Notes under the pieces: generated by a model
Database searches by the model: none
Told to the model about the DNA's origin: nothing
The model's input: only the letters and a program-made list of their open reading frames with translations
NCBI RefSeq assembly: GCF_003259745.1
Contig: NZ_QLMC01000001.1
Coordinates: 620,001 to 684,000 of the forward strand
Source: Larkinella arboricola
Lineage (GTDB): Bacteria > Bacteroidota > Bacteroidia > Cytophagales > Spirosomataceae
DNA length: 64,000 nucleotides
Reading direction: 5' to 3'
Program-made: the position numbers and the translations under genes
Part shown: one piece after another, positions 42,909 to 52,346 of the stretch
How positions within the stretch are numbered: position 1 is the stretch's first letter
Layout: every line of letters begins with the position of its first letter

Positions 42909-45011
42909 ATGACGGAGCGCATCACGTTTTTCGACACAAAGATTGAATTTTTAAAGGGCGTAGGGCCTCAGCGGGCTGCACTGTTCAATACCGAACTCAA
43001 TATTTTCACGTACCGGGACCTGCTTCAGTATTACCCGTTCCGACACGAAGACCGCACGCGTTTTTATACCATCGCCGAAATCAACGACGCTCTCCCGGCG
43101 GTTCAGGTTATTGGCCGCATCCGCGACTGGGTTATTGCGGGCGAAGGACCCAAAAAACGGCTCGTGGCTACCTTTACTGATCATACGGGTTCGATGGACC
43201 TGGTGTGGTTTCAGGGCATTTCGCATTTCGAAAAATTTCTGCGGGCGGGCACCGAATACATTGCCTACGGGAAAGCCATCGCCTTTGGCAGTACGTATAG
43301 CATCACCCACCCCGAGCTGGACCCGCTCACGCCCGAAAGCGAACAGAACAGCACTTTCCAGCCCGTTTACAACCTGACCGAAAAGCTGCGTCGGATGCGG
43401 GTAGACAGCAAACTGATTGCCCGAACCATGCGTCAGTTGCTCGAAGTGGCTTATCCGCATATTCACGAAACGCTGCCGGATTCGCTGCTGGAACAATACC
43501 GCCTGATTTCGAAAGCCGACGCCATTGAAAACATCCATTTGCCTAAAAGTCAGGCGTGGCTGAAACAGGCCGAACGGCGGCTGAAATTTGAGGAGCTGTT
43601 TTACAACCAGTTGCGGCTGATCAAGAATAAGCTGGTTCACAAAACCGAATATCCGGGTCAGGTTTTCCGCCATACGAAATTAGTAACCCGGTTTTACAAA
43701 GAATTCATGCCGTTCGATCTGACCGGTGCCCAGAAGCGGGTGTTGCGTGAAATACATACCGATCTGGTCAGCGGCAAGCAGATGAACCGGCTTTTACAGG
43801 GGGATGTAGGAAGCGGCAAAACCATTGTGGCATTCATTTCGATGCTGATGGCCATCGACAACGGCGCGCAGGCCTGTATTATGGCTCCCACCGAAATTCT
43901 GGCTGATCAGCATTACTACGGCCTGAAAGTGTTCGCCGACCAACTGGGCCTGAACATCGGGCGGCTCACGGGTTCGACCCGCACGAAAGGCCGCCGGATC
44001 ATCCATGAACAGTTGCAGAACGGCATGATGCACATTATCGTCGGGACGCACGCGCTGCTCGAAGATGCCGTACAGTTTAAAAACCTCGGCCTTTGCATTA
44101 TCGACGAGCAACACCGTTTCGGGGTGGCCCAGCGCGCCCGGCTCTGGAACAAAAATCAGGAAATTTACCCGCACATGATGGTCATGACGGCCACACCGAT
44201 TCCGCGAACGCTGGCGATGACGCTTTACGGTAACCTCGATCTGTCGGTTATTGATGAATTACCGGCGGGGCGCAAACCCATCAAAACCGTTCACCGGTAC
44301 GACACGCACCGGCTGGAAGTGTTTGGCTTCATGCGGCAGCAAATCGAGCAGGGGCGGCAGGTGTATGTGGTCTATCCGTTGATCGAAGAATCGGAAAAGC
44401 TGGATTTCAAGGACTTGATGGACGGCTACGAAAGCATTGCCCGGGCGTTTCCGAACCACCCCATTGGCGTCCTGCATGGACGGATGAGCGGGTACGACAA
44501 GGATTTTGAGATGGAGCGGTTTGTGAAAGCGGAAACTAAAATTATGGTGGCAACAACGGTTATCGAGGTCGGTGTCAACGTTCCGAATGCCAGTGTCATG
44601 GTGGTGGAAAGTGCCGAACGGTTTGGGCTGGCGCAATTGCACCAGTTGCGGGGGCGTGTGGGGCGGGGAGCCGAGCAATCGTATTGTGTGCTGATGACCG
44701 GTTATAAACTCAGCAAGGAAACCCGGACGCGCATCGAAACGTTGGTAAAAACCAACAACGGTTTTGAAATTGCCGACGTGGACCTGCAACTCCGTGGCCC
44801 CGGCGATCTTTCCGGAACCCAGCAAAGCGGTATTGCCGATCTCGTGCTGGCCGATCTGGCCAAAGACGGAGCCATTCTGACGGCCGCCCGCGAATCGGCG
44901 CAACGGATTCTGGAAGAAGACCCCGGCCTGGTGTTACCGCAACATGCGCCCATTCGGAATCAGGTTGAGATTCAGCGGGAGGGCGAAACGAACTGGAGTC
45001 GGATTAGTTAA
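42909..45011 (+). CDS. recG: ATP-dependent DNA helicase RecG
   Basis: RecG (700 aa) reverses stalled replication forks and remodels Holliday junctions. The N-terminal wedge/OB region (FLKGVGPQRAALF, VQVIGRIRDW) is followed by helicase motifs: Walker A LLQGDVGSGKTIVAF, motif Ia MAPTEILADQHY, motif II IIDEQHRFGV, motif III TATPIPRTLAMT, and motifs V/VI VIEVGVNVPNASVMVVESAERFG and QLRGRVGRG. The C-terminal TRG motif region is present. Length is normal. A hairpin terminator follows. Confidence 0.97.
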   Translation: MTERITFFDTKIEFLKGVGPQRAALFNTELNIFTYRDLLQYYPFRHEDRTRFYTIAEINDALPAVQVIGRIRDWVIAGEGPKKRLVATFTDHTGSMDLVWFQGISHFEKFLRAGTEYIAYGKAIAFGSTYSITHPELDPLTPESEQNSTFQPVYNLTEKLRRMRVDSKLIARTMRQLLEVAYPHIHETLPDSLLEQYRLISKADAIENIHLPKSQAWLKQAERRLKFEELFYNQLRLIKNKLVHKTEYPGQVFRHTKLVTRFYKEFMPFDLTGAQKRVLREIHTDLVSGKQMNRLLQGDVGSGKTIVAFISMLMAIDNGAQACIMAPTEILADQHYYGLKVFADQLGLNIGRLTGSTRTKGRRIIHEQLQNGMMHIIVGTHALLEDAVQFKNLGLCIIDEQHRFGVAQRARLWNKNQEIYPHMMVMTATPIPRTLAMTLYGNLDLSVIDELPAGRKPIKTVHRYDTHRLEVFGFMRQQIEQGRQVYVVYPLIEESEKLDFKDLMDGYESIARAFPNHPIGVLHGRMSGYDKDFEMERFVKAETKIMVATTVIEVGVNVPNASVMVVESAERFGLAQLHQLRGRVGRGAEQSYCVLMTGYKLSKETRTRIETLVKTNNGFEIADVDLQLRGPGDLSGTQQSGIADLVLADLAKDGAILTAARESAQRILEEDPGLVLPQHAPIRNQVEIQREGETNWSRIS

Positions 45012-45028
45012 GTCCGCTGATTAAGATT

Positions 45029-45071
45029 TTCTCTGTTGCGGACCGGCAGAACACCTTTCCGCAACAGAGAA
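45029..45071. terminator. Bidirectional terminator between recG and the AztD-like gene
   Basis: Perfect 13-bp stem TTCTCTGTTGCGG / CCGCAACAGAGAA with a 17-nt loop, between two convergent genes, 18 bp after the recG stop. Confidence 0.75.
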
Positions 45072-45080
45072 GAGTGCAGC

Positions 45081-46289
45081 TTAGTGCGAGTCATCGGTTT
45101 CATGGCCCAGAATGACCAACCGGGTGGGTTGAGCCGAAACCTTGTGCTTCTTGATCTGAGCAAAGTCAGCCAGGTTAATCTGATGAACTTCGCCCAGCGC
45201 AGGAAGGGCAATGTAAGCGTACTTTTCGGTAGCTTCCAAAACGGGTTTGAACGTGTCGGCTGAAGGTGGCGCACCAATAACACTGCCTTCTTTCTTCAGG
45301 CTACCTGTTGACAGGTCGTAGATTTTCAGGGTTCCGTTAGTCAGTAGCAACAGCAAATTTTTACCCGCCCGATCCACTTTACACTGCATGATATCCGTTC
45401 CTTCGTAAATGGGTGTGATTTTATTTCCCACAATATCAATAAAGTAAGCACCTTTGGTGGCAACGAAGCCAATAAACTTCTTTACCGCAGCCGCTTCTAG
45501 AACCGTGCCCAGTCGAATATCACCGAATCCTTCAGGATTAGGAATGAGTCGCTGCCCGCCAGACTGAGTAACCACTAGCGCACCACCCGCTACCCCAAAG
45601 ACGGCATTGGTCCCGTCGGTGGCATTACCGTGTAACCGGCTCACGGGCAACTTCGACGCAGAGACTTCTTTGCCTGTCGCATCTATGATTTTAACCCCGT
45701 GCGGCCCCGATAATTTTGACGCAGCATCCACAAATGTAACCGCATACGTACCGTTGTCAAATTTGGCCATTGCTCCGTGGTGCGCCGTCAGTCCGGCGTT
45801 GATTACTTTCATTTTCGCACCTGCCATGTGAAAGTCGGCTTCGTTGCCAATGCTCAGCGTGCCGTCACCATCGTTGAAAACCAGGGATTCGGTTCCCCTT
45901 GTTTTGAAGTGAGTCGGTTTTGGGCGGTCGCTGGTGATGGCGGCAAATTTGGGGGTACCCTTCACATCGACGTGGTCGCCGTGGTATTCCAGACCGCTGT
46001 CGAAGTACTGAACAAAATTCTGAGAACCGTATAGCAGGGCGGCAAACCGTCCGGATGCCGTTGTATACAACGCTGCGTTCGGATACTGGGCCTCAAAGGC
46101 CGTAACCGTGCCGTTGGCGGGCGTGATTTGGGTGAGCTGGTTACTGGTTCCATGCGCGACCAGAAGCCGTACGTGTTGGTATTCAGCGGCCGGTTGACTT
46201 GGAGATGGGTCATCGCCTTCTTTCTGACAGGACGTTAAGAGGGCGACCACACCTAGTAAGAGAGCCAGTTGGTAAAAGGAAATTTTCAT
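45081..46289 (-). CDS. AztD-like zinc metallochaperone lipoprotein (beta-propeller)
   Basis: A 402-residue lipoprotein (lipobox LLTSC, Cys at about residue 21). The body resembles the periplasmic zinc chaperone AztD in motif order: LVAHGTSNQLTQI at the start, a metal-type cluster YHGDHVDVKGTP (about residues 103-114), RPKPTHFKTRG, NAGLTAHHGAMAKF, GVKIIDATGKEV, and SRLHGNATDG. AztD is a His-containing beta-propeller that hands zinc to a solute-binding protein. No ABC zinc importer is adjacent. Its promoter contains two palindromes that fit a Zur operator, which supports a zinc role. Confidence 0.75.
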   Translation of the reverse strand: MKISFYQLALLLGVVALLTSCQKEGDDPSPSQPAAEYQHVRLLVAHGTSNQLTQITPANGTVTAFEAQYPNAALYTTASGRFAALLYGSQNFVQYFDSGLEYHGDHVDVKGTPKFAAITSDRPKPTHFKTRGTESLVFNDGDGTLSIGNEADFHMAGAKMKVINAGLTAHHGAMAKFDNGTYAVTFVDAASKLSGPHGVKIIDATGKEVSASKLPVSRLHGNATDGTNAVFGVAGGALVVTQSGGQRLIPNPEGFGDIRLGTVLEAAAVKKFIGFVATKGAYFIDIVGNKITPIYEGTDIMQCKVDRAGKNLLLLLTNGTLKIYDLSTGSLKKEGSVIGAPPSADTFKPVLEATEKYAYIALPALGEVHQINLADFAQIKKHKVSAQPTRLVILGHETDDSH

Positions 46290-46304
46290 GTTTTAAGAGT
46301 TTTA

Positions 46305-46336
46305 TGCAACAATGATGCAAATGCAACAGTGATGCA
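46305..46336. promoter_or_regulatory. Two tandem 15-bp palindromes, candidate Zur operator
   Basis: TGCAACAATGATGCA (46305-46319) and TGCAACAGTGATGCA (46322-46336) differ at one base and are spaced 17 bp centre to centre. Each follows the symmetric pattern TGCAnCAnTGnTGCA. They lie just downstream of the promoter of the AztD-like zinc chaperone gene, between -7 box and ATG. A Fur-family regulator such as Zur binding there would block transcription when zinc is plentiful. The repressor identity is inferred from the gene. Confidence 0.7.
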
Positions 46337-46365
46337 AAAATAGGAGAGATTTGTGATTTACAAAA
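46335..46365 (-). promoter_or_regulatory. Promoter of the AztD-like gene
   Basis: On the minus strand, TTTTG (46365-46361), an 18-nt spacer, then TATTTTTG (46342-46335) match TTTG-N17-23-TAnnTTTG closely. The -7 box touches the first palindrome, so operator occupancy should interfere with initiation. Confidence 0.68.
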
Positions 46366-46475
46366 TCACAGCTTATTAATTTTATTAGGGAAAAAGCAGC
46401 AGACAGATAAAAACAATCGCAAACAGAATAGGCCGGAAAAGTGTAGATTTAGGCGTCTGTTTGAAAGATAATGCT

Positions 46476-47408
46476 ATGACCCTTCTTTCTCGTCGCCATT
46501 TCCTGCAATCTTCGGCCGTTCTTACTGGCAGCCTGCTGGCGCCATTGCTCCCGGCTTTCCGAACGGCACCCAAACCGTTACGCCTGGGCGGACCGATTTT
46601 CCTGAAAAGCGATGATCCGGAGGAACTGGCGCGGGAACACCGGCGGTTGCAGTACAGCGCGGCCTACATTCCGGCGGTGAATCTGACGGATACCGCGAAG
46701 ATTGAAGCCATTCGGAAAGCGTTTGCGGCCCAGAATGTGATGATTGCGGAAGTGGGAGCCTGGGTGAATATGCTGGAGCAGGATGCTGAAAAGCGGAACC
46801 GGAACCTGACGTATGTATCGGAACGACTGGCGCTGGCCGAGGCCGTCGGGGCGCTGACCTGCGTCAACATTGGCGGTTCTTACAACCCCAAACAGTGGGA
46901 TGGGCCGGATGCCCGTAATCTGTCGAAGGAGTATTTTGATGCGACGGTTGAAAACTGCCGGAAAGTGATTGATGCTGTGAAGCCCCAAAGGGCCAAATTT
47001 GCGCTCGAAATGATGGGCTGGAGCTTGCCCGATGGGCCGGATTCGTACCTGAAGTTTATCAAAGCCATCGACCGACCGGCGTTTGCGGCCCACATCGACA
47101 TCGCCAACATCATCAACACACCCGGACGGTATTACCAGAACACGGAACTCATCAACGAGACGTTCCGGAAACTGGGCCGCTGGATTGTGTCGGTTCACGC
47201 CAAGGATGTTCACGGCAAGGATGTTCATTTTGCCGAAACCATACCGGGGCGTGGCGCCCTCGATTACGTGACGTACATCCGGAATGTGGCGGCCTTGCCG
47301 CAAGAAACGCCTTTTCTGCTCGAACACCTGCGCACCCCGGAAGAATACGACGAAGCCCGGAAATTTGTCATCAGCAAAGCCGCCGAAGCCGGAGTTTCGC
47401 TGGCCTGA
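46476..47408 (+). CDS. Exported sugar phosphate isomerase/epimerase-like TIM barrel
   Basis: A 310-residue xylose isomerase-like TIM-barrel protein with a Tat-type signal (SRRHFLQSSAVLTGSLLAP). Barrel motifs: CVNIGGSYNPKQWD, FALEMMGWSLPDGPDS (Glu metal ligand), AAHIDIANIINTPGRYY (His/Asp), IVSVHAKDVHGKDVHFAE (His) and PFLLEHLRTPEEYDEA (Glu). Such enzymes act on sugars or sugar acids; the substrate is unknown. An upstream ATG at 46461 adds five residues but the Tat signal starts at 46476. The 180 bp upstream are shared with the divergent zinc-chaperone promoter. Confidence 0.8.
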   Translation: MTLLSRRHFLQSSAVLTGSLLAPLLPAFRTAPKPLRLGGPIFLKSDDPEELAREHRRLQYSAAYIPAVNLTDTAKIEAIRKAFAAQNVMIAEVGAWVNMLEQDAEKRNRNLTYVSERLALAEAVGALTCVNIGGSYNPKQWDGPDARNLSKEYFDATVENCRKVIDAVKPQRAKFALEMMGWSLPDGPDSYLKFIKAIDRPAFAAHIDIANIINTPGRYYQNTELINETFRKLGRWIVSVHAKDVHGKDVHFAETIPGRGALDYVTYIRNVAALPQETPFLLEHLRTPEEYDEARKFVISKAAEAGVSLA

Positions 47409-47589
47409 TGAACGCAGAACGCTCCTTCTGGGGCTTTACTTTTCATTTTTTTGCAACATGCTAACCGCGTTCCTGCCCCCCGGTTCTGACCGACAATAAA
47501 TGAGTTGAAGGTTCTGTGGTTTATTTGCAGAATCAACCGACCAAACAGGAATAGCGGGTTATAGGATGTTACCAACCTACTCATAAACC

Positions 47590-48543
47590 ATGACAAACGC
47601 ATTAAAGAGGCTCTGGCCGTGGCTGCTACTTAGTATGCTGCCTTTGTCGGTCTGCGGCTGGAATAAACCAACACACATGGCCATTGGAGCCATTACATAC
47701 CGGGATTTGCAGGCGAAATCGCCCCGTAAACTAGCGCGTCTGGTTGCCCTGCTGCGGCAGCATCCGGACGCCAGAACCCGCTGGGCGGCCACGCTCCGGG
47801 ATTCAACGCTGTCGGAAGACGATAAAAACCGCTACCTCTTTATGCTGGCTGCCCGCTGGCCAGACGACATCAAAGAGCCAAACAACCCCTACGACCACCC
47901 AACCTGGCACTACATCAATTACATCTACAACCCGACGCTGGGGATGGCCCGGACCGATACCACCCTGGCAACGGGCGAAAATATTCTACAGGCGTTTGAA
48001 CACAACCGGCAGATTCTGAAAAGTGACGCAGCAGATAGCGCCAAAGCCATTGCCTTATGCTGGCTGCTGCACCTGGGCGGGGATGTGCAGCAACCCCTGC
48101 ATACGACGGCTCTGATTAGTCCGCAATTCCCGGCGGGAGATCAGGGCGGTAACCTGTTCAAGATCAAAGTAAGCATGAGCAACCCGACGCGCAACCTCCA
48201 CAGCCTGTGGGATGGAATGCTGCTGAGTACGGACAGCTTCGATGCAGCCGATCAACTAGCCCGGCAACTGGAGCAAACCTACCCACGCCGGAACGCTCCG
48301 CGCCGACGCAAACCGGATATTAGTGCCTGGTCCGTAGAAAGTTTTGAACTGGCCCGCCGGTTGTCCTACCGCGAGGGGTCGCTTCAGGCGGGTACGGGCG
48401 ACAACGGTGTTGTGTTGCCTTCCGATTATCTGGCGACGATGCGGCCCGTTGCCGAACAGCGGGTTGCGCGGGCGGGCCACCGTCTGGCAAATGGACTGCG
48501 GTTCGATGTGAAAAAGAAAGGATGGTTTGGGCTGCGTGGATAA
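47590..48543 (+). CDS. S1/P1-type secreted nuclease
   Basis: A 317-residue zinc-dependent nuclease. After the signal peptide (to about residue 22) the mature protein starts with Trp (CGWNKPTHMAIGAI), whose amino group and His bind zinc in P1 nuclease. Further ligands occur in HYINYIYNP, HLGGDVQQPLH, GDQGGNLFKI and NLHSLWDGML. These enzymes cut single-stranded DNA and RNA and remove 3'-phosphates, here probably to scavenge nucleic acid phosphate outside the cell. Confidence 0.92.
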   Translation: MTNALKRLWPWLLLSMLPLSVCGWNKPTHMAIGAITYRDLQAKSPRKLARLVALLRQHPDARTRWAATLRDSTLSEDDKNRYLFMLAARWPDDIKEPNNPYDHPTWHYINYIYNPTLGMARTDTTLATGENILQAFEHNRQILKSDAADSAKAIALCWLLHLGGDVQQPLHTTALISPQFPAGDQGGNLFKIKVSMSNPTRNLHSLWDGMLLSTDSFDAADQLARQLEQTYPRRNAPRRRKPDISAWSVESFELARRLSYREGSLQAGTGDNGVVLPSDYLATMRPVAEQRVARAGHRLANGLRFDVKKKGWFGLRG

Positions 48544-48663
48544 GTCGGGCGGAGAGGGTCCATTGAATCATTTCTGATAAAGGAATGCCCGCCGATCCGG
48601 TTGAGGGTTGAGCAATCAGGTTAACAGGATAGTAGTCATGTTTAATCTGAAAATTAAAGTACG

Positions 48664-49566
48664 ATGAATCCATCCAGCGAGAGTAATTCAACCAATTTAC
48701 AGGACCCTCAGGAAAAGTACCCACAACCACCGCAACCGGAACAGCAGCAGGAGGTGCCCGGCAGCGAAGCCGAAATGCAGCCCAAAGCCGATCACGGCGA
48801 AACATCCTACAAAGGCTCGGGTAAACTGACGGGCCGGAAAGCCATCATTACCGGGGGCGATTCGGGCATTGGTCGGGCTGTGGCCATTGCCTTTGCGCGG
48901 GAAGGCGCCGATGTGCTGATTTCGTACCTGAATGAAGACGAGGACGCAAAAGAAACCGCCCGCTACGTAGAAGAAGCCGGTCGAAAAGCCGTACTGGTTC
49001 CGGGCGATATCTCCGACGAAGCGCATTGCCAGCAGCTTGTGGAGCGGGCGGTTGCCGAATTGGGTGGGCTGGATACTCTGGTCAATAACGCGGCTTATCA
49101 AATGTCACAGGAATCGTTGCAGGACATTACCAGCGAGCAACTGGACCGCACGTTTCGCACGAACATTTTTGCCATGTTTTATCTGTGCAAAGCGGCCGAA
49201 AAACACCTCAAACCCGGTAGTACGGTGGTCAATACTACCTCGGTGAACGCTTACAAACCCAGCCCGATATTGCTGGACTACGCGGCCACCAAAGCGGCTA
49301 TTCAGAATTTTACGGCCAACCTGGCGCAGGTGTGGGGTGAAAAAGGCATCCGGGTCAATTGTGTAGCGCCGGGGCCGATCTGGACCCCCTTGATTCCATC
49401 GACCATGCCACCGGAAAAAGTAAAGAATTTCGGGCAGGACGTTCCCCTGCAACGCGCTGGTCAACCCGCCGAACTGGCCCCGATTTACGTCCTTCTGGCT
49501 TCCAACGATTCCAGTTACATGACCGGGAGCACTGTGCAGGTAACGGGCGGATCACCAACGATTTAA
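48664..49566 (+). CDS. YghA-like short-chain dehydrogenase
   Basis: A 300-residue SDR enzyme. The N-terminal 45 residues are Pro/Gln/Glu-rich (QEKYPQPPQPEQQQE), as in YghA and general stress protein 39. NAD(P) site TGGDSGIGRAVAIAFAREGAD, NNAAYQM, catalytic Ser in NTTSVNAYKPSP and YAATKAAIQNF are present, with the C-terminal SSYMTGSTVQVTGGSP. It probably reduces aldehydes or sugars under stress. It begins 120 bp after the nuclease gene and is followed by its own terminator. Confidence 0.88.
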   Translation: MNPSSESNSTNLQDPQEKYPQPPQPEQQQEVPGSEAEMQPKADHGETSYKGSGKLTGRKAIITGGDSGIGRAVAIAFAREGADVLISYLNEDEDAKETARYVEEAGRKAVLVPGDISDEAHCQQLVERAVAELGGLDTLVNNAAYQMSQESLQDITSEQLDRTFRTNIFAMFYLCKAAEKHLKPGSTVVNTTSVNAYKPSPILLDYAATKAAIQNFTANLAQVWGEKGIRVNCVAPGPIWTPLIPSTMPPEKVKNFGQDVPLQRAGQPAELAPIYVLLASNDSSYMTGSTVQVTGGSPTI

Positions 49567-49587
49567 CCACGAAGCCGTTTGTAAATG

Positions 49588-49614
49588 ATTGGACCTCTGG
49601 TACCGAGGTCCAAT
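49588..49614 (+). terminator. Terminator of the YghA-like gene
   Basis: Stem ATTGGACCTC / GAGGTCCAAT with a 7-nt loop, followed by TTTTC, 21 bp after the stop. Confidence 0.75.
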
Positions 49615-49709
49615 TTTCATTTAAATGGAATTAAAGTTTCTGTACGGCTATCCACCTTCGGATTTAATGTGTTTATTGATCAAAACCGTTAACGTTTATC
49701 GCTTTTGTC

Positions 49710-52256
49710 ATGGAAAAGTCACCGAATAACGAAAAGAAGCCAGCGGATATTCCTCAGCAGCACATTGAGAATGAGCCCAAAAGCGGGGACCGTCCTGACC
49801 AGGGAATGGCCATGACAAACGACCACTACGATCCGCAGGGTAAACCGGATGCCGACAAGCGCGTTTTGCCCGCACCCGACACCGTAGGAAATAAACGAAA
49901 ATTCCCGATTCTGGCCCAGCCGCCCGAAGCCTTCACGGGGCTTAAACTGGGTAAACCGGCTGATGTGGCCGCCGGATTACCGGCCGTGTTGAAATCGGGC
50001 GCCTTTGCCTGGAGCGAAGCCGGGGTGGGCCGCGGAACCCACGCCCTGCTCAAGCTCAATCAGAAAGACGGTTTTGACTGTTCGTCCTGCGCCTGGCCCG
50101 ACCCGGACCGGGACCGTTCCATTGCCGAATTTTGCGAAAACGGAGCCAAAGCCACCGCTTCCGATGCCGACCATAAACGCGTTGATCCGGATTTTTTTGC
50201 CAAACACAGCGTGGTGGAATTGTCGCAGATGACCGACCGCGATCTCAACAATGCCGGTCGCATCACGCATCCGGTGGTGTTGCGGCCCGGCGCTACTCAT
50301 TACACGCCCATCGCCTGGGACGACGCCTTTCAACTCATTGCCGATGAATTGAATAAGCTGGAATCACCCCACGAGGCCGCTTTTTATACCTCGGGTAAAG
50401 TCCCCAACGAACCGGCTTATGTCTACCAGCTTTTTGTGCGGCAGTTTGGGACCAACAACTTACCCGACTGCTCGAACATGTGCCACGAGAGCAGCGGTTC
50501 GGCCCTGAGCCCGACGGTGGGCCTGGGCAAAGGTTCGGTAACGCTCAATGATATTTATGATGCGGAGGTGATCATCATCATGGGCCAGAATCCGGGAACC
50601 AATCACCCCCGGATGCTCTCGGCTTTGCAGATTGCCAAGCGCAAGGGGGCCAAGATCATTTCCGTCAATCCGTTGCACGAAGCGGGGTTGAGCCACTTCA
50701 AGAACCCGCAGGATTTCATGAATCCGATCAAAGCCGTTGGGACGTTGCTGGGCCACGGTACGCCGATTACCGATTTGTTTCTGCAAGTGAAGATCAACGG
50801 TGATATGGCGGTTCTGCGCGGCATTATGAAGCACCTGCTGGATGCCGAAGACAAAAGTCCCGGCACAGTAGTCGATCACGAATTTATCCGGCAATACACC
50901 ACCTGTTACCAAGAATTTGTGGAGGTGATTCGTAGCACTACCTGGGAGGATATTGAGGAAATGAGCGGCCTTTCGCGCGGGCAGTTGCTGGAAGCGGCCA
51001 ACCTCCTCGCCCATAAAAAGAAAATTATTACCTGCTGGGCGATGGGCCTGACGCAGCAGAAAAATGGCGTGATGAGCATTCAGGAAATCGTGAACCTGCA
51101 CCTGCTCAAAGGCGCTATCGGCATTCCCGGCGGGGGGCTGTGTCCCGTTCGCGGCCACTCCAACGTGCAGGGCGACCGGACGATGGGCATTTGGGAGCGC
51201 CCCCATCAGGAGTTTCTGGATGCTTTGGAGAAAGAATACAACTTTCAGCCGCCCCGCGAACACGGTCTGGACACCGTAGAATCCATCAAGGCCATGTACG
51301 ACGGCAAAATCAAGGTGTTTCTGAGCCTGGGTGGTAATCTGCTGTCGGCCGGGCCGGACACCGAATTTATAGCGGACTGTATGCGTAAGCAGCGATTGAC
51401 GGCTTTTGTCGCCCCTAAACTCAATCGGGGGCACCTGACTACCGGGGACATTTCACTTATTCTGCCCTGCTTTACACACCTCGATATTGATGTCCAGAAG
51501 TCGGGCCAGCAGTTTACGTCCTGCGAAAATTCGATGGGCGTAGTCAGTCGGAATAAAGGCGTGCTGGAGCCGCTGGAAGGGGAGATGCGCAGTGAAGTTG
51601 CTATTATCTGCGGAATTGCCAAAGCAACACTGGGAGCCCGGTCTACGGTGGATTGGGACGCCTACACGGAAAACTACGACACCATCCGTGACGCGATTTC
51701 CCGGGTGATCCCTGGCTTTGAAGAGTTCAACGAGAAAATCCGTAAACCGGGTGGTTTTTACCTGCCCAACGGCCCCCGCGAGCGAAATTTCACGACGGAA
51801 AACGGCAAGGCCAATTTCTCGGTGACCGACATGGTGATGCACCCCATCGAACCCGATCAACTGGTGCTGATGACCATCCGGAGCCACGACCAGTTCAACA
51901 CGACGGTATATGATTACAACGACCGGTATCGCGGTATTCACGGCGAACGGCGGATCGTTTTCATGAACCCGCAGGACATGGCCGAGCGGAACATCCGGGA
52001 ACGGCAGTTGGTAAATGTTACCAGTCATTTTGAAGGCCAGACCCGGAAGATGGAGAGATTGATTGCTATTCCTTACAACATTCCGAAGGGTAATACGGCG
52101 GCTTATTATCCCGAAGCCAATGTGCTGGTGCCGGTCGCCAGCGTAGCTTACATCAGCAATACGCCCACTTCCAAATTTGTGATTGTCACCGTAGAGCCGG
52201 TTGCCGATGCGATTGTGAAAGGCGATGGTTCAACGGAGGTAGTTGCCGTTGCGTAA
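49710..52256 (+). CDS. FdhF/YdeP-family molybdopterin oxidoreductase
   Basis: An 848-residue bis-MGD oxidoreductase. After an 85-residue charged N-terminal extension it has the Cys cluster FDCSSCAWPDPDRDR...FCENGAK, similar to YdeP and lacking the usual full four-Cys motif. Then follow AFYTSGKVPNEPAYVYQLF, NMCHESSGSALSPTVG, MGQNPGTNHPRML, CPVRGHSNVQGDRTMGIWE and the C-terminal MopB-like domain (MTIRSHDQFNTTVYDYNDRYRGI). YdeP aids acid resistance in E. coli; the substrate is unknown. A cofactor Sec or Cys ligand cannot be confirmed. It lies between two SDR genes, suggesting a stress or redox cluster. Confidence 0.88.
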   Translation: MEKSPNNEKKPADIPQQHIENEPKSGDRPDQGMAMTNDHYDPQGKPDADKRVLPAPDTVGNKRKFPILAQPPEAFTGLKLGKPADVAAGLPAVLKSGAFAWSEAGVGRGTHALLKLNQKDGFDCSSCAWPDPDRDRSIAEFCENGAKATASDADHKRVDPDFFAKHSVVELSQMTDRDLNNAGRITHPVVLRPGATHYTPIAWDDAFQLIADELNKLESPHEAAFYTSGKVPNEPAYVYQLFVRQFGTNNLPDCSNMCHESSGSALSPTVGLGKGSVTLNDIYDAEVIIIMGQNPGTNHPRMLSALQIAKRKGAKIISVNPLHEAGLSHFKNPQDFMNPIKAVGTLLGHGTPITDLFLQVKINGDMAVLRGIMKHLLDAEDKSPGTVVDHEFIRQYTTCYQEFVEVIRSTTWEDIEEMSGLSRGQLLEAANLLAHKKKIITCWAMGLTQQKNGVMSIQEIVNLHLLKGAIGIPGGGLCPVRGHSNVQGDRTMGIWERPHQEFLDALEKEYNFQPPREHGLDTVESIKAMYDGKIKVFLSLGGNLLSAGPDTEFIADCMRKQRLTAFVAPKLNRGHLTTGDISLILPCFTHLDIDVQKSGQQFTSCENSMGVVSRNKGVLEPLEGEMRSEVAIICGIAKATLGARSTVDWDAYTENYDTIRDAISRVIPGFEEFNEKIRKPGGFYLPNGPRERNFTTENGKANFSVTDMVMHPIEPDQLVLMTIRSHDQFNTTVYDYNDRYRGIHGERRIVFMNPQDMAERNIRERQLVNVTSHFEGQTRKMERLIAIPYNIPKGNTAAYYPEANVLVPVASVAYISNTPTSKFVIVTVEPVADAIVKGDGSTEVVAVA

Positions 52257-52346
52257 ACCTCATAAAAGTCGAACGACGGTCGGTGAGTGGACCTTATTGT
52301 TGCTTTATTAAAGCTAAAACCTGATTGACGGTCATCGCAGAAACCT

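Noticed and set aside
50460-51434. A 324-codon minus-strand open frame
   Set aside because: Antisense to the molybdopterin enzyme; no motif, and the plus-strand gene is unbroken.
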